64,000 nt of DNA from Mucilaginibacter corticis (GTDB taxonomy: Bacteria > Bacteroidota > Bacteroidia > Sphingobacteriales > Sphingobacteriaceae): contig NZ_VLPK01000007.1 in the NCBI RefSeq assembly GCF_007558865.1, positions 1 through 64,000 of the forward strand, in the 5' to 3' direction. Of this stretch, positions 33,805 through 43,110 are shown in pieces. Made by a program: the position numbers and the translations under genes. The notes below the pieces were generated by a model. That model was not told the DNA's origin and did not search any database. It was given only the letters and a program-made list of their open reading frames with translations. Position 1 is the first letter of the stretch, and the number at the start of each line of letters is the position of its first letter.

Positions 33805-34860
33805 ATGGCCATACAAAAAGACCTCGCCCGGCGTTTCCCGGAAAACCCCTTGTTATTACCGAAGGACCTAAAGCCAAGCGTCGAAGGCTTTCAAATCATC
33901 AGCCTGCTTAACCCTGGCGTATTTCGTTTTGAAGACAGAACCTGGCTATTGGTTAGGGTCGCTGAAAGTATTGCGCAAAAAGACGGCGTGATTTTTTTTC
34001 CGGCACTCAATGCCACCGGTAATACCGAAATCGTCGAGGTGCCATTGAATGACCCTGATCTGGTTGCGACCGACGCCCGGGTCATCAATTATAAAGGGCT
34101 GGATTATTTAACCACAGTATCACATTTGCGCTTATTGTGCAGCGATGACGGTGTGCATTTTACCCAGCCTGCGGTTAATGCAGCACTGTTCGGCAAAGGC
34201 TACCTGGAGCGTTTCGGAATCGAAGACTGCAGGGTAAGTCAGATCGACAATACTTACTATTTAACCTATACAGCTGTTTCTGATAGCGGGGTAGGCGTGG
34301 GATTGAAAATTACGAAGGACTGGCTAAATTTTGAATCCGGCGGAATGATCCTGCCTCCGCATAATAAAGATTGCGCCATATTTGAGGAATATTTTAATGA
34401 TAAGTACTATTGCCTGCACCGACCCAGTAGTAAAGAGATCGGTGGCAATTATATCTGGCTGGCCGAATCCTCAGACTGCCGGCAATGGGGAAACCACCAT
34501 TGCCTGATTAAGACCCGGCAGGGAATGTGGGACAGTGCCCGGGTTGGGGCAGGGGCAGCACCCATCCGCACGGAGCAGGGCTGGCTGGAAATTTATCATG
34601 GCGCAAACGCTGAAAATCAATATTGCCTTGGCGCATTTTTGATGGACCTGAATGATCCGTCAAAGGTGATCGGACGTACCCAAGAGCCAATCATGGTACC
34701 GACGGAAGCTTATGAACTTAGCGGTTTTTTTGGTTACGTGGTATTTACCAACGGGCATGTCGTGGACGGCGATGAGCTGACCATTTATTACGGCGCGGCG
34801 GATGAATTTGTCTGCGGCGCTCGTTTCTCCATCCGGGAAATTATGACGAAATTAACTTAA
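33805..34860 (+). CDS. Glycoside phosphorylase family GH130
   Basis: A five-bladed beta-propeller enzyme of GH130, which phosphorolyses beta-mannosides (or hydrolyses them in some clades). The family pattern is seen in NPGVFRFEDRTWLLVRVAE, FGIEDCRVSQIDNTYYLTYTA (the EDxR motif), NKDCAIFEEYFNDKYYCLHRP and WLEIYHGAN. No signal peptide, so it acts in the cytoplasm. I chose the ATG of MAIQKDLARRFPENP; nine codons upstream are non-conserved. It leads a short operon with DUF3891. Confidence 0.85.
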   Translation: MAIQKDLARRFPENPLLLPKDLKPSVEGFQIISLLNPGVFRFEDRTWLLVRVAESIAQKDGVIFFPALNATGNTEIVEVPLNDPDLVATDARVINYKGLDYLTTVSHLRLLCSDDGVHFTQPAVNAALFGKGYLERFGIEDCRVSQIDNTYYLTYTAVSDSGVGVGLKITKDWLNFESGGMILPPHNKDCAIFEEYFNDKYYCLHRPSSKEIGGNYIWLAESSDCRQWGNHHCLIKTRQGMWDSARVGAGAAPIRTEQGWLEIYHGANAENQYCLGAFLMDLNDPSKVIGRTQEPIMVPTEAYELSGFFGYVVFTNGHVVDGDELTIYYGAADEFVCGARFSIREIMTKLT

Positions 34861-34887
34861 AATGATCATAACATACAACTGGCGCTG

Positions 34888-35634
34888 ATGATTGTCAGTT
34901 ATACAGAAAATGGCTGGGAGGTAATCACACAGCGGGCCCATGGCCTGCTGGCGGCACAATTTGCACAGCAATGGAAAAGTTCATTCCGGCACAAACGCTG
35001 GACAGAACTGTTGGTTGCCATAGCCGATCACGATGATGCGCAGGTGGAACTGGAACGTGATAACTTGCTTACGCCGCTTGGCGGCCCGGTCGATTTCAAA
35101 ATGAAAACATTTGAGGAGCGGCACTGCACGCAGACCATGGACTTTGCTTTGTCTAAGAGCCGCTACATCGCGCTCCTGTGTTCGATGCACCTGGATTTTG
35201 TTTATGGCGCTCAATGTCAGCATAACAGCAAAGCCCTTAGGTTTTTGCAAGGACAAAAAATTGCACAAAAAGGCTGGCGAAAAGAATTGGGACTGAGCCG
35301 GGAAGAGGCAGAAAAGGATTACCGTTTACTGGAATGGTGTGATGCTTTGTCCTTGTTATTATGTCAACACGAAAACCAACCGGAAGCCAGGGTCATCGAA
35401 ATCAGCAACGGACCGGAGGATAAAGCCTATCATCTGGTCGAGCTCGCTGCGGACACACTAACCGTCCGGCCATGGCCTTTTGAGCGCAAGCATTTTCGAA
35501 TTTACTTTGAGGTCAGGCTGATTCCACAACTTACTTTCGCTGATGCTGCTGAATTTTGGGCTGCATTCAGGAAAGCGGAGGTAACAGAAAGGGGATGGAT
35601 CCTTAAAAAAGACGGCCATGCGGCCGCCTCTTAA
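34888..35634 (+). CDS. DUF3891 family protein
   Basis: A 248-residue cytoplasmic helical protein of the DUF3891 family. Conserved blocks include ITQRAHGLLAAQFAQQW, AIADHDDAQVELERDNLL (His-Asp-Asp, reminiscent of HD-type metal binding), and SLLLCQHENQPEARVIEI. Homologues have no assigned function; the H-D-D and later histidines suggest a metal-dependent fold. It follows the GH130 gene by 27 bases in the same direction and is convergent with the DUF2383-DUF892 fusion. Confidence 0.8.
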   Translation: MIVSYTENGWEVITQRAHGLLAAQFAQQWKSSFRHKRWTELLVAIADHDDAQVELERDNLLTPLGGPVDFKMKTFEERHCTQTMDFALSKSRYIALLCSMHLDFVYGAQCQHNSKALRFLQGQKIAQKGWRKELGLSREEAEKDYRLLEWCDALSLLLCQHENQPEARVIEISNGPEDKAYHLVELAADTLTVRPWPFERKHFRIYFEVRLIPQLTFADAAEFWAAFRKAEVTERGWILKKDGHAAAS

Positions 35635-35649
35635 CACACACACCTATTA

Positions 35650-36795
35650 TTAATTTGCTGCACGCTCCGTGCTCGCGTCATAATTCGCCTGGTTTTCAGC
35701 AATCTCGGTAAGTTTGGCATCTGCAGTTTTTTCTTCATCCAGCGTCAGCACGAACAATTCCGCCACTTCATAATAACCCAACGTTTTTGCCAATGCGATC
35801 ATGCCACCATAAGAGGCTATTTCGTAATGCTCCGCCTTTTGACCTGCAAAGATCAAGCCTACATCGCGCTGCGCGGTGCCTTCCTCGGTGGCACTAATGA
35901 TCTCATCGCCCTCATCTATTATCCCCGACATTGCCTCGCATTTTCTGCTTTCCGGTTCCAGGCCCAAAATGCCAAATACTTGCTCAAGACGGGCAACATG
36001 GGTTTCCGTTTCCGATAAATGCAGCTCGAAAGCATTCTTCAGTTCCGGGGAAGTTGCTGCTTCTGCCATATCAGGCAGGGTATCGATCAGTTCACGCTCT
36101 GCCCAAAGCAGGTCCTTTAACTCGTTAACAAAGAATTCCATTAATTTGGATTCACCGCTTTCCTGTTCTTCTTCCCAAGCTTCTTCCTGCTCAATGCTTT
36201 CCGGTTCAGGAATAAATCTTTCCCGGTCTTGAAATTCCCTTGCGTCACCTTCAAAGGCTGGCTGATGGGTGAAATCATCATCTTCAGTTGCGGCTCCGCC
36301 CGGCGTATAAACATTTTCTGTTTCACCGGTTGCTTCCGTATCGACCTGGTCCCGTAAAGACTTAATGGTATCATGTGCCTGGTTTATTCCCTGCTGCTGG
36401 GTGCGCAATAAAGATTCTACCTCCGGATCCAGTTCGTATTCCGGATTCAAGGCGTCGAGGTAAGCGGTTTTAGCCGCATCTTCCCCACGTTCGCATTCGT
36501 TCAGGATGGACAGCAGGTCATTGCCGGTAAATGTTGCCTTAATTCCGATCCAGGCACGGTGCAGGTCGCCTGAAGTACTGGTACCTTCGGCAACCTCGCC
36601 GTCATGCTGCTGCGCAACTACAGTCAGTTCAGCTACGTACTGGCGGCTTTCGTCGGCCAGTTTGGTAAATACCGGTACGATGCCATTGTCATCCCCTTCG
36701 AGATCTGATGCTGCTTTTTCAAAACCCGCAATGCGGTCATTGTTGATTTTGATAAGATCATTGATCACATCAACTGTTTTTTCATTAAATTCCAT
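35650..36795 (-). CDS. DUF2383-DUF892 fusion protein
   Basis: A 381-residue protein with two ferritin-like halves. Residues 1-150 are a PA2169/DUF2383 domain (INDLIKINNDRIAGFEKA, STSGDLHRAWIGIKATF, LNECERGEDAAKTAYLDAL). After an acidic, disordered linker (EPESIEQEEAWEEEQESGE), residues about 213-375 are a DUF892 (YciE) domain (LMEFFVNELKDLLWAERELI, HVARLEQVFGILG, AGQKAEHYEIASYGG). The DUF892 half keeps the E and EHYE residues that bind metal in relatives. The window also encodes both domains separately (19373, 45809), so this fusion indicates they work together. It is followed on the same strand by no other gene before the convergent DUF3891. Confidence 0.9.
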   Translation of the reverse strand: MEFNEKTVDVINDLIKINNDRIAGFEKAASDLEGDDNGIVPVFTKLADESRQYVAELTVVAQQHDGEVAEGTSTSGDLHRAWIGIKATFTGNDLLSILNECERGEDAAKTAYLDALNPEYELDPEVESLLRTQQQGINQAHDTIKSLRDQVDTEATGETENVYTPGGAATEDDDFTHQPAFEGDAREFQDRERFIPEPESIEQEEAWEEEQESGESKLMEFFVNELKDLLWAERELIDTLPDMAEAATSPELKNAFELHLSETETHVARLEQVFGILGLEPESRKCEAMSGIIDEGDEIISATEEGTAQRDVGLIFAGQKAEHYEIASYGGMIALAKTLGYYEVAELFVLTLDEEKTADAKLTEIAENQANYDASTERAAN

Positions 36796-36833
36796 AGGTA
36801 GTATTTTTTTATTCGATTAAGTTGATTTGCGCT

Positions 36834-36995
36834 TCAGCCTGCGCTGTTATTATCATGCACATCATTCGAAGAGAAAGTCTGCGTAGTACCGTTATCCAGT
36901 TTAATGACGACCTTATCGCCAATGGCATCGGCAACCTCCCCTTCACCTTCGGGGGTGATTACCCGCTGGCCCTTTAAGAACAAATGCTCATCCAT
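36834..36995 (-). CDS. Small SH3/KOW-like protein (53 aa)
   Basis: A 53-residue protein starting at MDEHLFLKGQRVITPEGEGE, followed by VADAIGDKVVIKLDNGTTQ: a compact beta-barrel pattern of KOW/SH3-like domains. A longer frame runs upstream to 37079 but covers the end of the catalase gene in another frame, so I prefer this start, which lies 1 base after the catalase stop. Function unknown. Confidence 0.65.
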   Translation of the reverse strand: MDEHLFLKGQRVITPEGEGEVADAIGDKVVIKLDNGTTQTFSSNDVHDNNSAG

Positions 36996-36996
36996 C

Positions 36997-37938
36997 TTAT
37001 TTTTCCTTTTCGTTATAAGTGCTCCACTGTGCCACACCATCCGGCTCCGCATTTTTAACTTCAGCACTTTTGATTTCACTCATTTGCTTATCCGTTTTAT
37101 TAGTGGCTTTTAACTCTTTGCTAAAATCATCAGGTAATTTTGTCTGGCCTTCCGTTTTCCTGGCCTGGGCAATCGGGTCTTCTACATAGACGAAATCTTT
37201 ACCCATTCCTTTGATCTCGCCTTCATTCCATGGGCCGCGAACCGTGCCTGCAGACAAGTTATAGGTGTTTTGCAGGAAGCGGGGATCGGCCGCCAAAACG
37301 CCCGGCGGGAAATTAGGCTGGATGCTGTTCAATGCCGCCTCGAACATCTTATAGTGCGTCACTTCCCGTGTCATCAGGAAGGCCAGCGTCTCGTGAATAT
37401 AAGGGTCATCCGTAAATTTCATCAGGTGTTCATAGACCAGTTTGGCACGTGATTCAGATGCCAGGTTGCTGCGCAGGTCAACCGTCAGGTCTCCATTGGA
37501 GTTAATATATGAGGCGCACCACGGTACGCCCTGGCTGTTGCGTGGCGTCGGGCCCCCGCCGGTAATTATCGGGAACTGCGGGTTGGCGGACAATGCAGCG
37601 TGGATGACGCTTTCTTTTTCGGCCTTTCCGTTCATGGCAACCATGATCTCGCTTTGTTCGGCGGCATCCTTCAATTCGCCATTTACGCCTTTTAACAGCA
37701 TTTGAATTGTCGCTCCGACGATCTCCAAATGGGAAAACTCCTCGGTAGCGATATCCATCAGCATATCATATTTATCCGGGTGCGGCACTTTGGCGCCGAA
37801 TGCCTGGGTGAAATATTGCATAGCCGCAGCCAGCTCGCCGTTCTCACCGCCGAACTGTTCTAATAATAAGTTGGCAAAACGCGGGTCAGGGCGCGATACA
37901 CGCGCATTGAATTGTAAGTCTTTAACGTGGTGAAACAT
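36997..37938 (-). CDS. Manganese catalase
   Basis: A di-manganese catalase that dismutates hydrogen peroxide. The 313-residue protein starts with MFHHVKDLQFNARVSRPDPR, typical for the family, and then shows the ferritin-like helices with ligand glutamates and histidines (GGENGELAAAMQYFTQAFG, IATEEFSHLEIVG and TREVTHYKMFEAAL). No signal peptide. It leads an operon with the small SH3-like gene and lies beside the DUF2383-DUF892 fusion, in an oxidative-stress group. The 184-base upstream region is very AT-rich. Confidence 0.95.
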   Translation of the reverse strand: MFHHVKDLQFNARVSRPDPRFANLLLEQFGGENGELAAAMQYFTQAFGAKVPHPDKYDMLMDIATEEFSHLEIVGATIQMLLKGVNGELKDAAEQSEIMVAMNGKAEKESVIHAALSANPQFPIITGGGPTPRNSQGVPWCASYINSNGDLTVDLRSNLASESRAKLVYEHLMKFTDDPYIHETLAFLMTREVTHYKMFEAALNSIQPNFPPGVLAADPRFLQNTYNLSAGTVRGPWNEGEIKGMGKDFVYVEDPIAQARKTEGQTKLPDDFSKELKATNKTDKQMSEIKSAEVKNAEPDGVAQWSTYNEKEK

Positions 37939-38122
37939 ATTAAAATGAATTTAATGGTAAATGAATAGTGCGGAAAGCGGCTGGGTAGAGAAGGATCGCA
38001 TTCATATAACCCCAGGGGAGACGCGATGTTTTAAATTAAAATATTTAATTCAAAGTAAATTTAAAACAAAAAAATTTAGCATCAGTTATTAACACGATTC
38101 GACTAACCCTTACAACATCGCT

Positions 38123-40303
38123 ATGGACGGACTTTCACCCTGGGCTGCCGCAGCCCTGCATCTTTTTGCCACAAAAAAACTGTCCGCCATTTTCAAGCGG
38201 GAATTAGGCGATTACAGCATTGCGGTTCATCATGCTGAACAGTCCTTATGGATTTCCATTACCTGCCCCGGCGATTCCCAGGTGCTGCTTCGCCCGGCCT
38301 ATGCACCAAACGATAGACTGGAATTAGGAACGCTAACCGAGGACGAGACAGGCGTTACGGTGCAATTAAAAGCGGCCATGGGTGATTACCGGGTCCGACT
38401 GGAATTTGCGTCAGAAAAGACTGCCATTATTCGCTACACGACGACACTCAAAGCGAATACATCCTTGCTGGTGCCTTTCTGGCCGCGCGATATGGTCTTG
38501 AGAGGACAAAAAGAAACCGTGCACATCAGCCAGGCAGGTACGCGTTCCGGCTTGCTGTATCTCACATTCGATCAGCCTAAAGACGGTACCTTACTTTATT
38601 TTCAAAACCTGACCGCGCTCAACGATTATGCGCAGGCGACCGAAACTTCAATGGGTAATACCGTCGGCGGTAAGTGGCCGGAACTGGGTTTTGCTTTGCC
38701 GCCTACCATCAAAGATAAACCGATACCGGCAGGCCAGGAGCTGGTTATTGCGGATGCCTTTCTGGCTTTCAACAAAGACTATCCCAAAGATGAAGCTGCG
38801 CGAGCTAAACAATTTCTTAATCTGCTGGCTGATGTTTATCTCGTATTGCCAAAACCTCAAACTAGCTATTATAGCTGGCCCGACATGGTTGACCAGGGGC
38901 TCCATGATTTGGAGTTTAGTCATGGCTGCTGGTCGCACGGCGCTGAACAGGACTATTTGAACGCGTATGTTGCTGATTATAAAACGCCGCCTGAACTGAT
39001 GGTGCAGCTCGCCGTATTATTACCGCTGATCGATTATTATGATTGGTGCAAGGCAGACCTTCCTGCGATCCGGAAGATACAAAACGGACTGGACGCATTT
39101 TATAGCGAAAAGCTCAAAACCGTCGTGCGTTTCCTCCCGGCACTGGCACAGGAGCTGAGCGGCGATGAAGAACAGCTTAAACCTAATGTCATGGATGCTT
39201 GGTATCTGCATCACCCTTTACTTAACCTGGGAAGGATGGCTTTGCGCGGTGATAAACAAGGTAAAAAACTATTTTTGGACTCGCTGGATTTTACCATCCG
39301 TGTAGCGCACCATTTCAATTATGAATGGCCGGTATTGTACAACATGGAAACGCTGGAACCAGTCAAAGCGGAAACGCAACCCGGTAAAGGCGGGGAAAAA
39401 GATGTAGCCGGACTATACGCCTCGGTGATGCTGCATGCCTGGGAGCTGACTAAAGATAACAAATTTCTGCTGGAGGCTAAAAAAGCGGCAAAGACCCTGC
39501 ATGGAAAGGGCTTCGATCTTTTTTACCAGGCGAACAATACTGCTTTTGGTGCAAACGCGATGCTCTGGCTTTACAAAGAAACTAAAGAACAGCAATACCT
39601 TGACCTCGCCTACCTGTGCATCGCCGGCATTTTTAAAAATATCCAGCTTTGGGAATGTGACTACGGTTATGCGAAAGATTATCCGACATTCTTCGCCATG
39701 TTTCCCCTGAACGACGCACCCTATACAGCAGCTTACGAAGAACAGGAGGTATTTGCCGCACTACATAACTTCCTGTTGTATGCTGAAGATGAGGATATAT
39801 TGCCGTCCGTGAAATTACTGATCCCGGAATTTCTTAAATACGTGGTTAACCGTTCTCCATATTATTATCCGCCGAACCTGCCCAAAGAAATGCTTTCCGA
39901 TGATGTCAAGACAGGCCAGATCGATCATCAACTTTGGATTGCCATTGAAGACATACACGATGGCTGGGAACAATCAGGCACAGTGGGCCAGGAAGTTTAC
40001 GGTGCAGGCGTTGCTTTCGGCATTATTCCGCGGCATTTTTACCAGGTGCCGGGTGAAGAGTTTATGATCTATCTCGACTATCCAACCGGAAGTTTTAAGC
40101 ATAGTAGGGGGGAAATTTACCTGAAGGTGAAAGGCGACGAAAGGTTGGAATGCCGCTTGCTGGTCATTAAAAACGGCAAAAAGAAATTGCCCGAACTGAG
40201 CGTGAAAAATCAAAACGCTGAACTGCCGGGTAAGAAAGTAAAAAACGGCAATATTGAATATACAGTGCCGGGTAACAGCAGCTTAGCTATTAAATGGAAT
40301 TAA
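38123..40303 (+). CDS. Large unrecognised protein with alpha/alpha-barrel-like features
   Basis: A 726-residue protein without signal peptide. The first 200 residues are strand-rich (AEQSLWISITCPG, VTVQLKAAMGDYRVRLEFA). Residues about 240-650 are helical repeats with many aromatic and tryptophan residues (DVYLVLPKPQTSYYSWPDMV, VMDAWYLHHPLLNLGRMAL, YASVMLHAWELTKDNKF), much like the (alpha/alpha)6 barrels of glycoside hydrolases and lyases. The last 80 residues form a beta domain (PGEEFMIYLDYPTGSFKHS). I do not recognise a family, and glycan processing is only suggested by the fold. It is followed by the iron-permease-like gene after one base, so they are cotranscribed. Confidence 0.75.
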   Translation: MDGLSPWAAAALHLFATKKLSAIFKRELGDYSIAVHHAEQSLWISITCPGDSQVLLRPAYAPNDRLELGTLTEDETGVTVQLKAAMGDYRVRLEFASEKTAIIRYTTTLKANTSLLVPFWPRDMVLRGQKETVHISQAGTRSGLLYLTFDQPKDGTLLYFQNLTALNDYAQATETSMGNTVGGKWPELGFALPPTIKDKPIPAGQELVIADAFLAFNKDYPKDEAARAKQFLNLLADVYLVLPKPQTSYYSWPDMVDQGLHDLEFSHGCWSHGAEQDYLNAYVADYKTPPELMVQLAVLLPLIDYYDWCKADLPAIRKIQNGLDAFYSEKLKTVVRFLPALAQELSGDEEQLKPNVMDAWYLHHPLLNLGRMALRGDKQGKKLFLDSLDFTIRVAHHFNYEWPVLYNMETLEPVKAETQPGKGGEKDVAGLYASVMLHAWELTKDNKFLLEAKKAAKTLHGKGFDLFYQANNTAFGANAMLWLYKETKEQQYLDLAYLCIAGIFKNIQLWECDYGYAKDYPTFFAMFPLNDAPYTAAYEEQEVFAALHNFLLYAEDEDILPSVKLLIPEFLKYVVNRSPYYYPPNLPKEMLSDDVKTGQIDHQLWIAIEDIHDGWEQSGTVGQEVYGAGVAFGIIPRHFYQVPGEEFMIYLDYPTGSFKHSRGEIYLKVKGDERLECRLLVIKNGKKKLPELSVKNQNAELPGKKVKNGNIEYTVPGNSSLAIKWN

Positions 40304-40304
40304 A

Positions 40305-40769
40305 ATGAAAAAGAAAAAAAGTTTTTTTGAGCGTTTCTCCAACTGGGCGACCGTCGCCACCGGGAGTTCTGCCGCATTTATCATCGCCGCGGCAACCGTT
40401 GTGGTCTGGGCGGTAAGCGGGCCATTGTTTCATTATTCAGAAACCTGGCAGCTGGTGATCAATACCGGTACGACGATCGTTACCTTCCTGATGGTATTCC
40501 TTATTCAGAAATCCCAAAACAAGGATTCCAAAGCCATTCACTTAAAATTAAATGAACTATTGGCTTCGCACGAAGGAACCAGTAACCGCATGGTCAATAT
40601 CGAAGACCTGACCGAAGCTGAGCTGGACCATTTGTATAAATTTTATATCCGGCTTTCGGAGCTTGCTGAAAAAGACGCCGATCTGACCCGGACCCATTCC
40701 ATAGACGCGGCCGCAGAAAATCAAAAACGGAAGTCGGGGCAGCGGCCGAATCCTTCAAAAACCAGTTAA
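40305..40769 (+). CDS. Low-affinity iron permease family protein
   Basis: A 154-residue membrane protein. FFERFSNWATVATGSSAAF followed by TVVVWAVSGPLFHYSETWQL, and VINTGTTIVTFLMVFLIQKS with QNKDSKAIHLKLNELL, are the signatures of the Fet4-like low-affinity iron permease family in bacteria. Two clear helices span about residues 22-43 and 55-73; the soluble tail ends at residue 154. Bacterial members have not been shown to carry iron, so the name may mislead. It is translated with the preceding large gene. Confidence 0.85.
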   Translation: MKKKKSFFERFSNWATVATGSSAAFIIAAATVVVWAVSGPLFHYSETWQLVINTGTTIVTFLMVFLIQKSQNKDSKAIHLKLNELLASHEGTSNRMVNIEDLTEAELDHLYKFYIRLSELAEKDADLTRTHSIDAAAENQKRKSGQRPNPSKTS

Positions 40770-40773
40770 GCCT

Positions 40774-41388
40774 ATGAAGAACTTGTTTACCTATTCGCTC
40801 ATACTTTTGGCTTTTTCCGGCTTCGCACAGAAACCCCCAACGGCACCCATCATAGCCAGAGCCGCTTTGACCCATCACGATACAACTACGGAAGCCGATA
40901 CCTCTAAGGAGAATAAAGAGCCCAGGTATTATTACCTCTCGGTCAATACGAATGTATTTGTCAACACCCGGGGCGGTTTTGCCAAACGCTTTGCTCCGGC
41001 CATAGAGTTTGGCCGTACTTACGGTATTTTTGATATCGGACTGGCTACGGGTTATACCAACACGCTGCGCGGGGATACTACTCATTACCTGGAATTCCGT
41101 CCGACGATCAATGTTTTTTCCAAAGGGCGTTTCGCGGAAGCCTTATGCCTCGGAGGAGGTTATGTCTTCGGGGCCAAACAGGCGCTGATGACCGAGATCT
41201 GCAACAGCATCAATTTTAATATTTCCGAAAACATCGCGGTTGCGGTAACACAGGGCTATGTCTTTTATGATGGTACCAATGACAACCGGAGCACGCAATA
41301 TATGGGTTTGGCTTTGACCTACAATTTTTTAAAGCCTCATAGTGTAAATAAACAACGCAAGAAAAAAGCGCTCGTGAGCGATAACTAA
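40774..41388 (+). CDS. Exported beta-barrel-like protein
   Basis: A 204-residue protein with a Sec signal (LFTYSLILLAFSGFA-Q), a polar spacer (HHDTTTEADTSKENKEPRY) and antiparallel-strand-like repeats (YYLSVNTNVFVNTRG, AIEFGRTYGIFDIGLATGY, LALTYNFLKP), the pattern of small outer-membrane barrels of Bacteroidota. Its C-terminal region has a decayed paralogue at 26655-26787. It lies in the same run of genes as the iron-permease-like protein (4-base gap). Substrate unknown. Confidence 0.7.
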   Translation: MKNLFTYSLILLAFSGFAQKPPTAPIIARAALTHHDTTTEADTSKENKEPRYYYLSVNTNVFVNTRGGFAKRFAPAIEFGRTYGIFDIGLATGYTNTLRGDTTHYLEFRPTINVFSKGRFAEALCLGGGYVFGAKQALMTEICNSINFNISENIAVAVTQGYVFYDGTNDNRSTQYMGLALTYNFLKPHSVNKQRKKKALVSDN

Positions 41389-41401
41389 CATCAACTTAAA
41401 A

Positions 41402-42634
41402 ATGTCCGAATTGTACCAAAGACTAACCGATTTTAACAAAGACCTGCTGCCTGATAAAGTACAGCTGAAATACGAAGCCATGTCGGAAAATGCCTTCCGT
41501 TTTTTCAGAGGTACCTGCCACCTGTTTTACGAAGACCTGGCAGCAGCGGAACCACTGCCTCTATCTCCGCTGGCCTGGATTTGCGGCGATCTCCACATTG
41601 AAAATTTCGGCAGTTATAAAGCCGATAATAAACTCGTCTATTTTGACCTGAATGACTTTGACGAGGCGCTGCTGGGGCCCGCCAGTTATGAAACGGTGCG
41701 GATGGTCTGCAGCATTTTTATCGCTTTTGATAACTTGGGCTTTGAAGAAGAAAAAGCGCTCAAAATGGCGCAGCTGTTCCTGAAAACATATTCGGCGACG
41801 CTCGCCAAAGGTAAAGCGATCAGCATTGAGCCGCGTACTGCCAAAGGCATTGTTTGTAATTTTTTGACGGAGGCAACGAAAACCACCTACAAGGACCTGC
41901 TCAAAAAAAGAACGGTCAGCAAAAAGAAAAGTATCATGCTGGCTTTATCCGATGAACGCCATTTTAAGCTGGAAAAAAGTCTTCGCCGCGAATTAAAATC
42001 GCATATCAACGACTGGATACAGACCAGCAGTGACGGTCCCTATAATTACAAGGTCATTGGTTCGGTTTTCCGGCTGGCCGGAACCGGCAGCATTGGCGTA
42101 AATCGTTACCTGTTTTTATTGAAAAGCACGAACACGAAGAATCATTATTTGTTACTTGATATGAAGCAGGCGCGGCCCTCATCGGCGCAACCCTACGTCC
42201 ATGTGCAACAGTTGCAATGGGAAACGGAAGCGCAAAGAGTAATCAGCGTACAGCAACGAATGCAAAACGTGCCCGCGGCTTTGCTGAGCACAACAGTTTT
42301 TCGGGACAAGCCCTTTATCATTCAGGAACTGCAGCCGGTAAAGGATAGCATTAAATTTAAGTTGCTCGATGATTACCGTGACATGTACCAGGTGATCGAT
42401 GATATGGCAGCGCTGACGGCTTCGGCACAATTGCGCAGTGGTGGCATGCAGGGCTCGGGTACGCTTGATGACCTGATGAGTTTCGGCGCGGATCAGGGCT
42501 GGCAGGAGGCAGTGATCACTTATGCACAGCATTATGCGGTTACGGTTAAAAAGTATTACCGGGAATTTTTGAAAGATTTTAAAAAGGGAAAATATGGTAT
42601 TGACAGTGATGGTAGAAAGCCCGAAGGGATTTAA
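41402..42634 (+). CDS. DUF2252 family protein (kinase-like fold)
   Basis: A 410-residue cytoplasmic protein of DUF2252. WICGDLHIENFGSYKADNK carries the family's G-D-x-H-x-x-N-F-G motif, and LVYFDLNDFDEALLGPASYE the F-D-x-N-D-F-D-E motif, which together resemble the catalytic loop and metal site of aminoglycoside-phosphotransferase-like kinases. FRLAGTGSIGVNRYL and ELQPVKDSIKF follow as in relatives. A phosphotransfer or ATP-binding role is possible, not proven. The pyrophosphatase gene begins inside its last 41 bases. Confidence 0.85.
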   Translation: MSELYQRLTDFNKDLLPDKVQLKYEAMSENAFRFFRGTCHLFYEDLAAAEPLPLSPLAWICGDLHIENFGSYKADNKLVYFDLNDFDEALLGPASYETVRMVCSIFIAFDNLGFEEEKALKMAQLFLKTYSATLAKGKAISIEPRTAKGIVCNFLTEATKTTYKDLLKKRTVSKKKSIMLALSDERHFKLEKSLRRELKSHINDWIQTSSDGPYNYKVIGSVFRLAGTGSIGVNRYLFLLKSTNTKNHYLLLDMKQARPSSAQPYVHVQQLQWETEAQRVISVQQRMQNVPAALLSTTVFRDKPFIIQELQPVKDSIKFKLLDDYRDMYQVIDDMAALTASAQLRSGGMQGSGTLDDLMSFGADQGWQEAVITYAQHYAVTVKKYYREFLKDFKKGKYGIDSDGRKPEGI

Positions 42635-43070
42635 CCAGAAATTTGATTATGAGCCCGAAAGCGGGCGATTGAAACTGAACAAGATCCTCCCGGCAGGATT
42701 GGCGTTCCCATTCGATTTCGGGATGATCCCCGGCACGAAAGGGGAGGACGGGGATCCGCTTGACATCATTTTGGTGGAGGAACATGGCACTTTTCCGGGC
42801 TGCCTGGTAGATTGCCGCCTGATCGGCGCATTTGCCTGCGAACAAACGGAGCGTGACGGAAAGACCATGCGCAACGACCGTTATGTAGCGATACCGGGCG
42901 TTTCGCAGTTATTTTCAGAGGTCAATGATTTAAATGAATTGCCGGACGCCATTTTAAATCAACTGGAACACTTTTTCAAAAACTACAATGAACAGGCAGG
43001 TAAAGCATTCCGGGTAATGAAAAGACTAAACGCTGCAGAGGCAGCCAAACTTTTAGATCATGGAAAATAA
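42594..43070 (+). CDS. ppa: Inorganic pyrophosphatase
   Basis: A soluble family I pyrophosphatase that hydrolyses diphosphate to phosphate. PAGLAFPFDFGMIPGTKGED and GDPLDIILVEE hold the E-D-G-D-P-x-D metal-binding signature, and YEPESGRLKLNKIL is the usual N-terminal strand. At 158 residues it is slightly short for the bacterial family (about 175). Starts at 42594 or at the ATG of MVESPKGF (42609) are both inside the DUF2252 gene's end. It is probably translated by reinitiation after DUF2252. Confidence 0.9.
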   Translation: MVLTVMVESPKGFNQKFDYEPESGRLKLNKILPAGLAFPFDFGMIPGTKGEDGDPLDIILVEEHGTFPGCLVDCRLIGAFACEQTERDGKTMRNDRYVAIPGVSQLFSEVNDLNELPDAILNQLEHFFKNYNEQAGKAFRVMKRLNAAEAAKLLDHGK

Positions 43071-43110
43071 GCCGTTCAGCATGGTTGGGATTGAAGAACT
43101 TTAATGTATC

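Noticed and set aside
36834..37079. Longer 81-residue start for the small SH3-like gene
   Set aside because: The added codons overlap the end of the manganese catalase in another frame and are basic and non-conserved in look.
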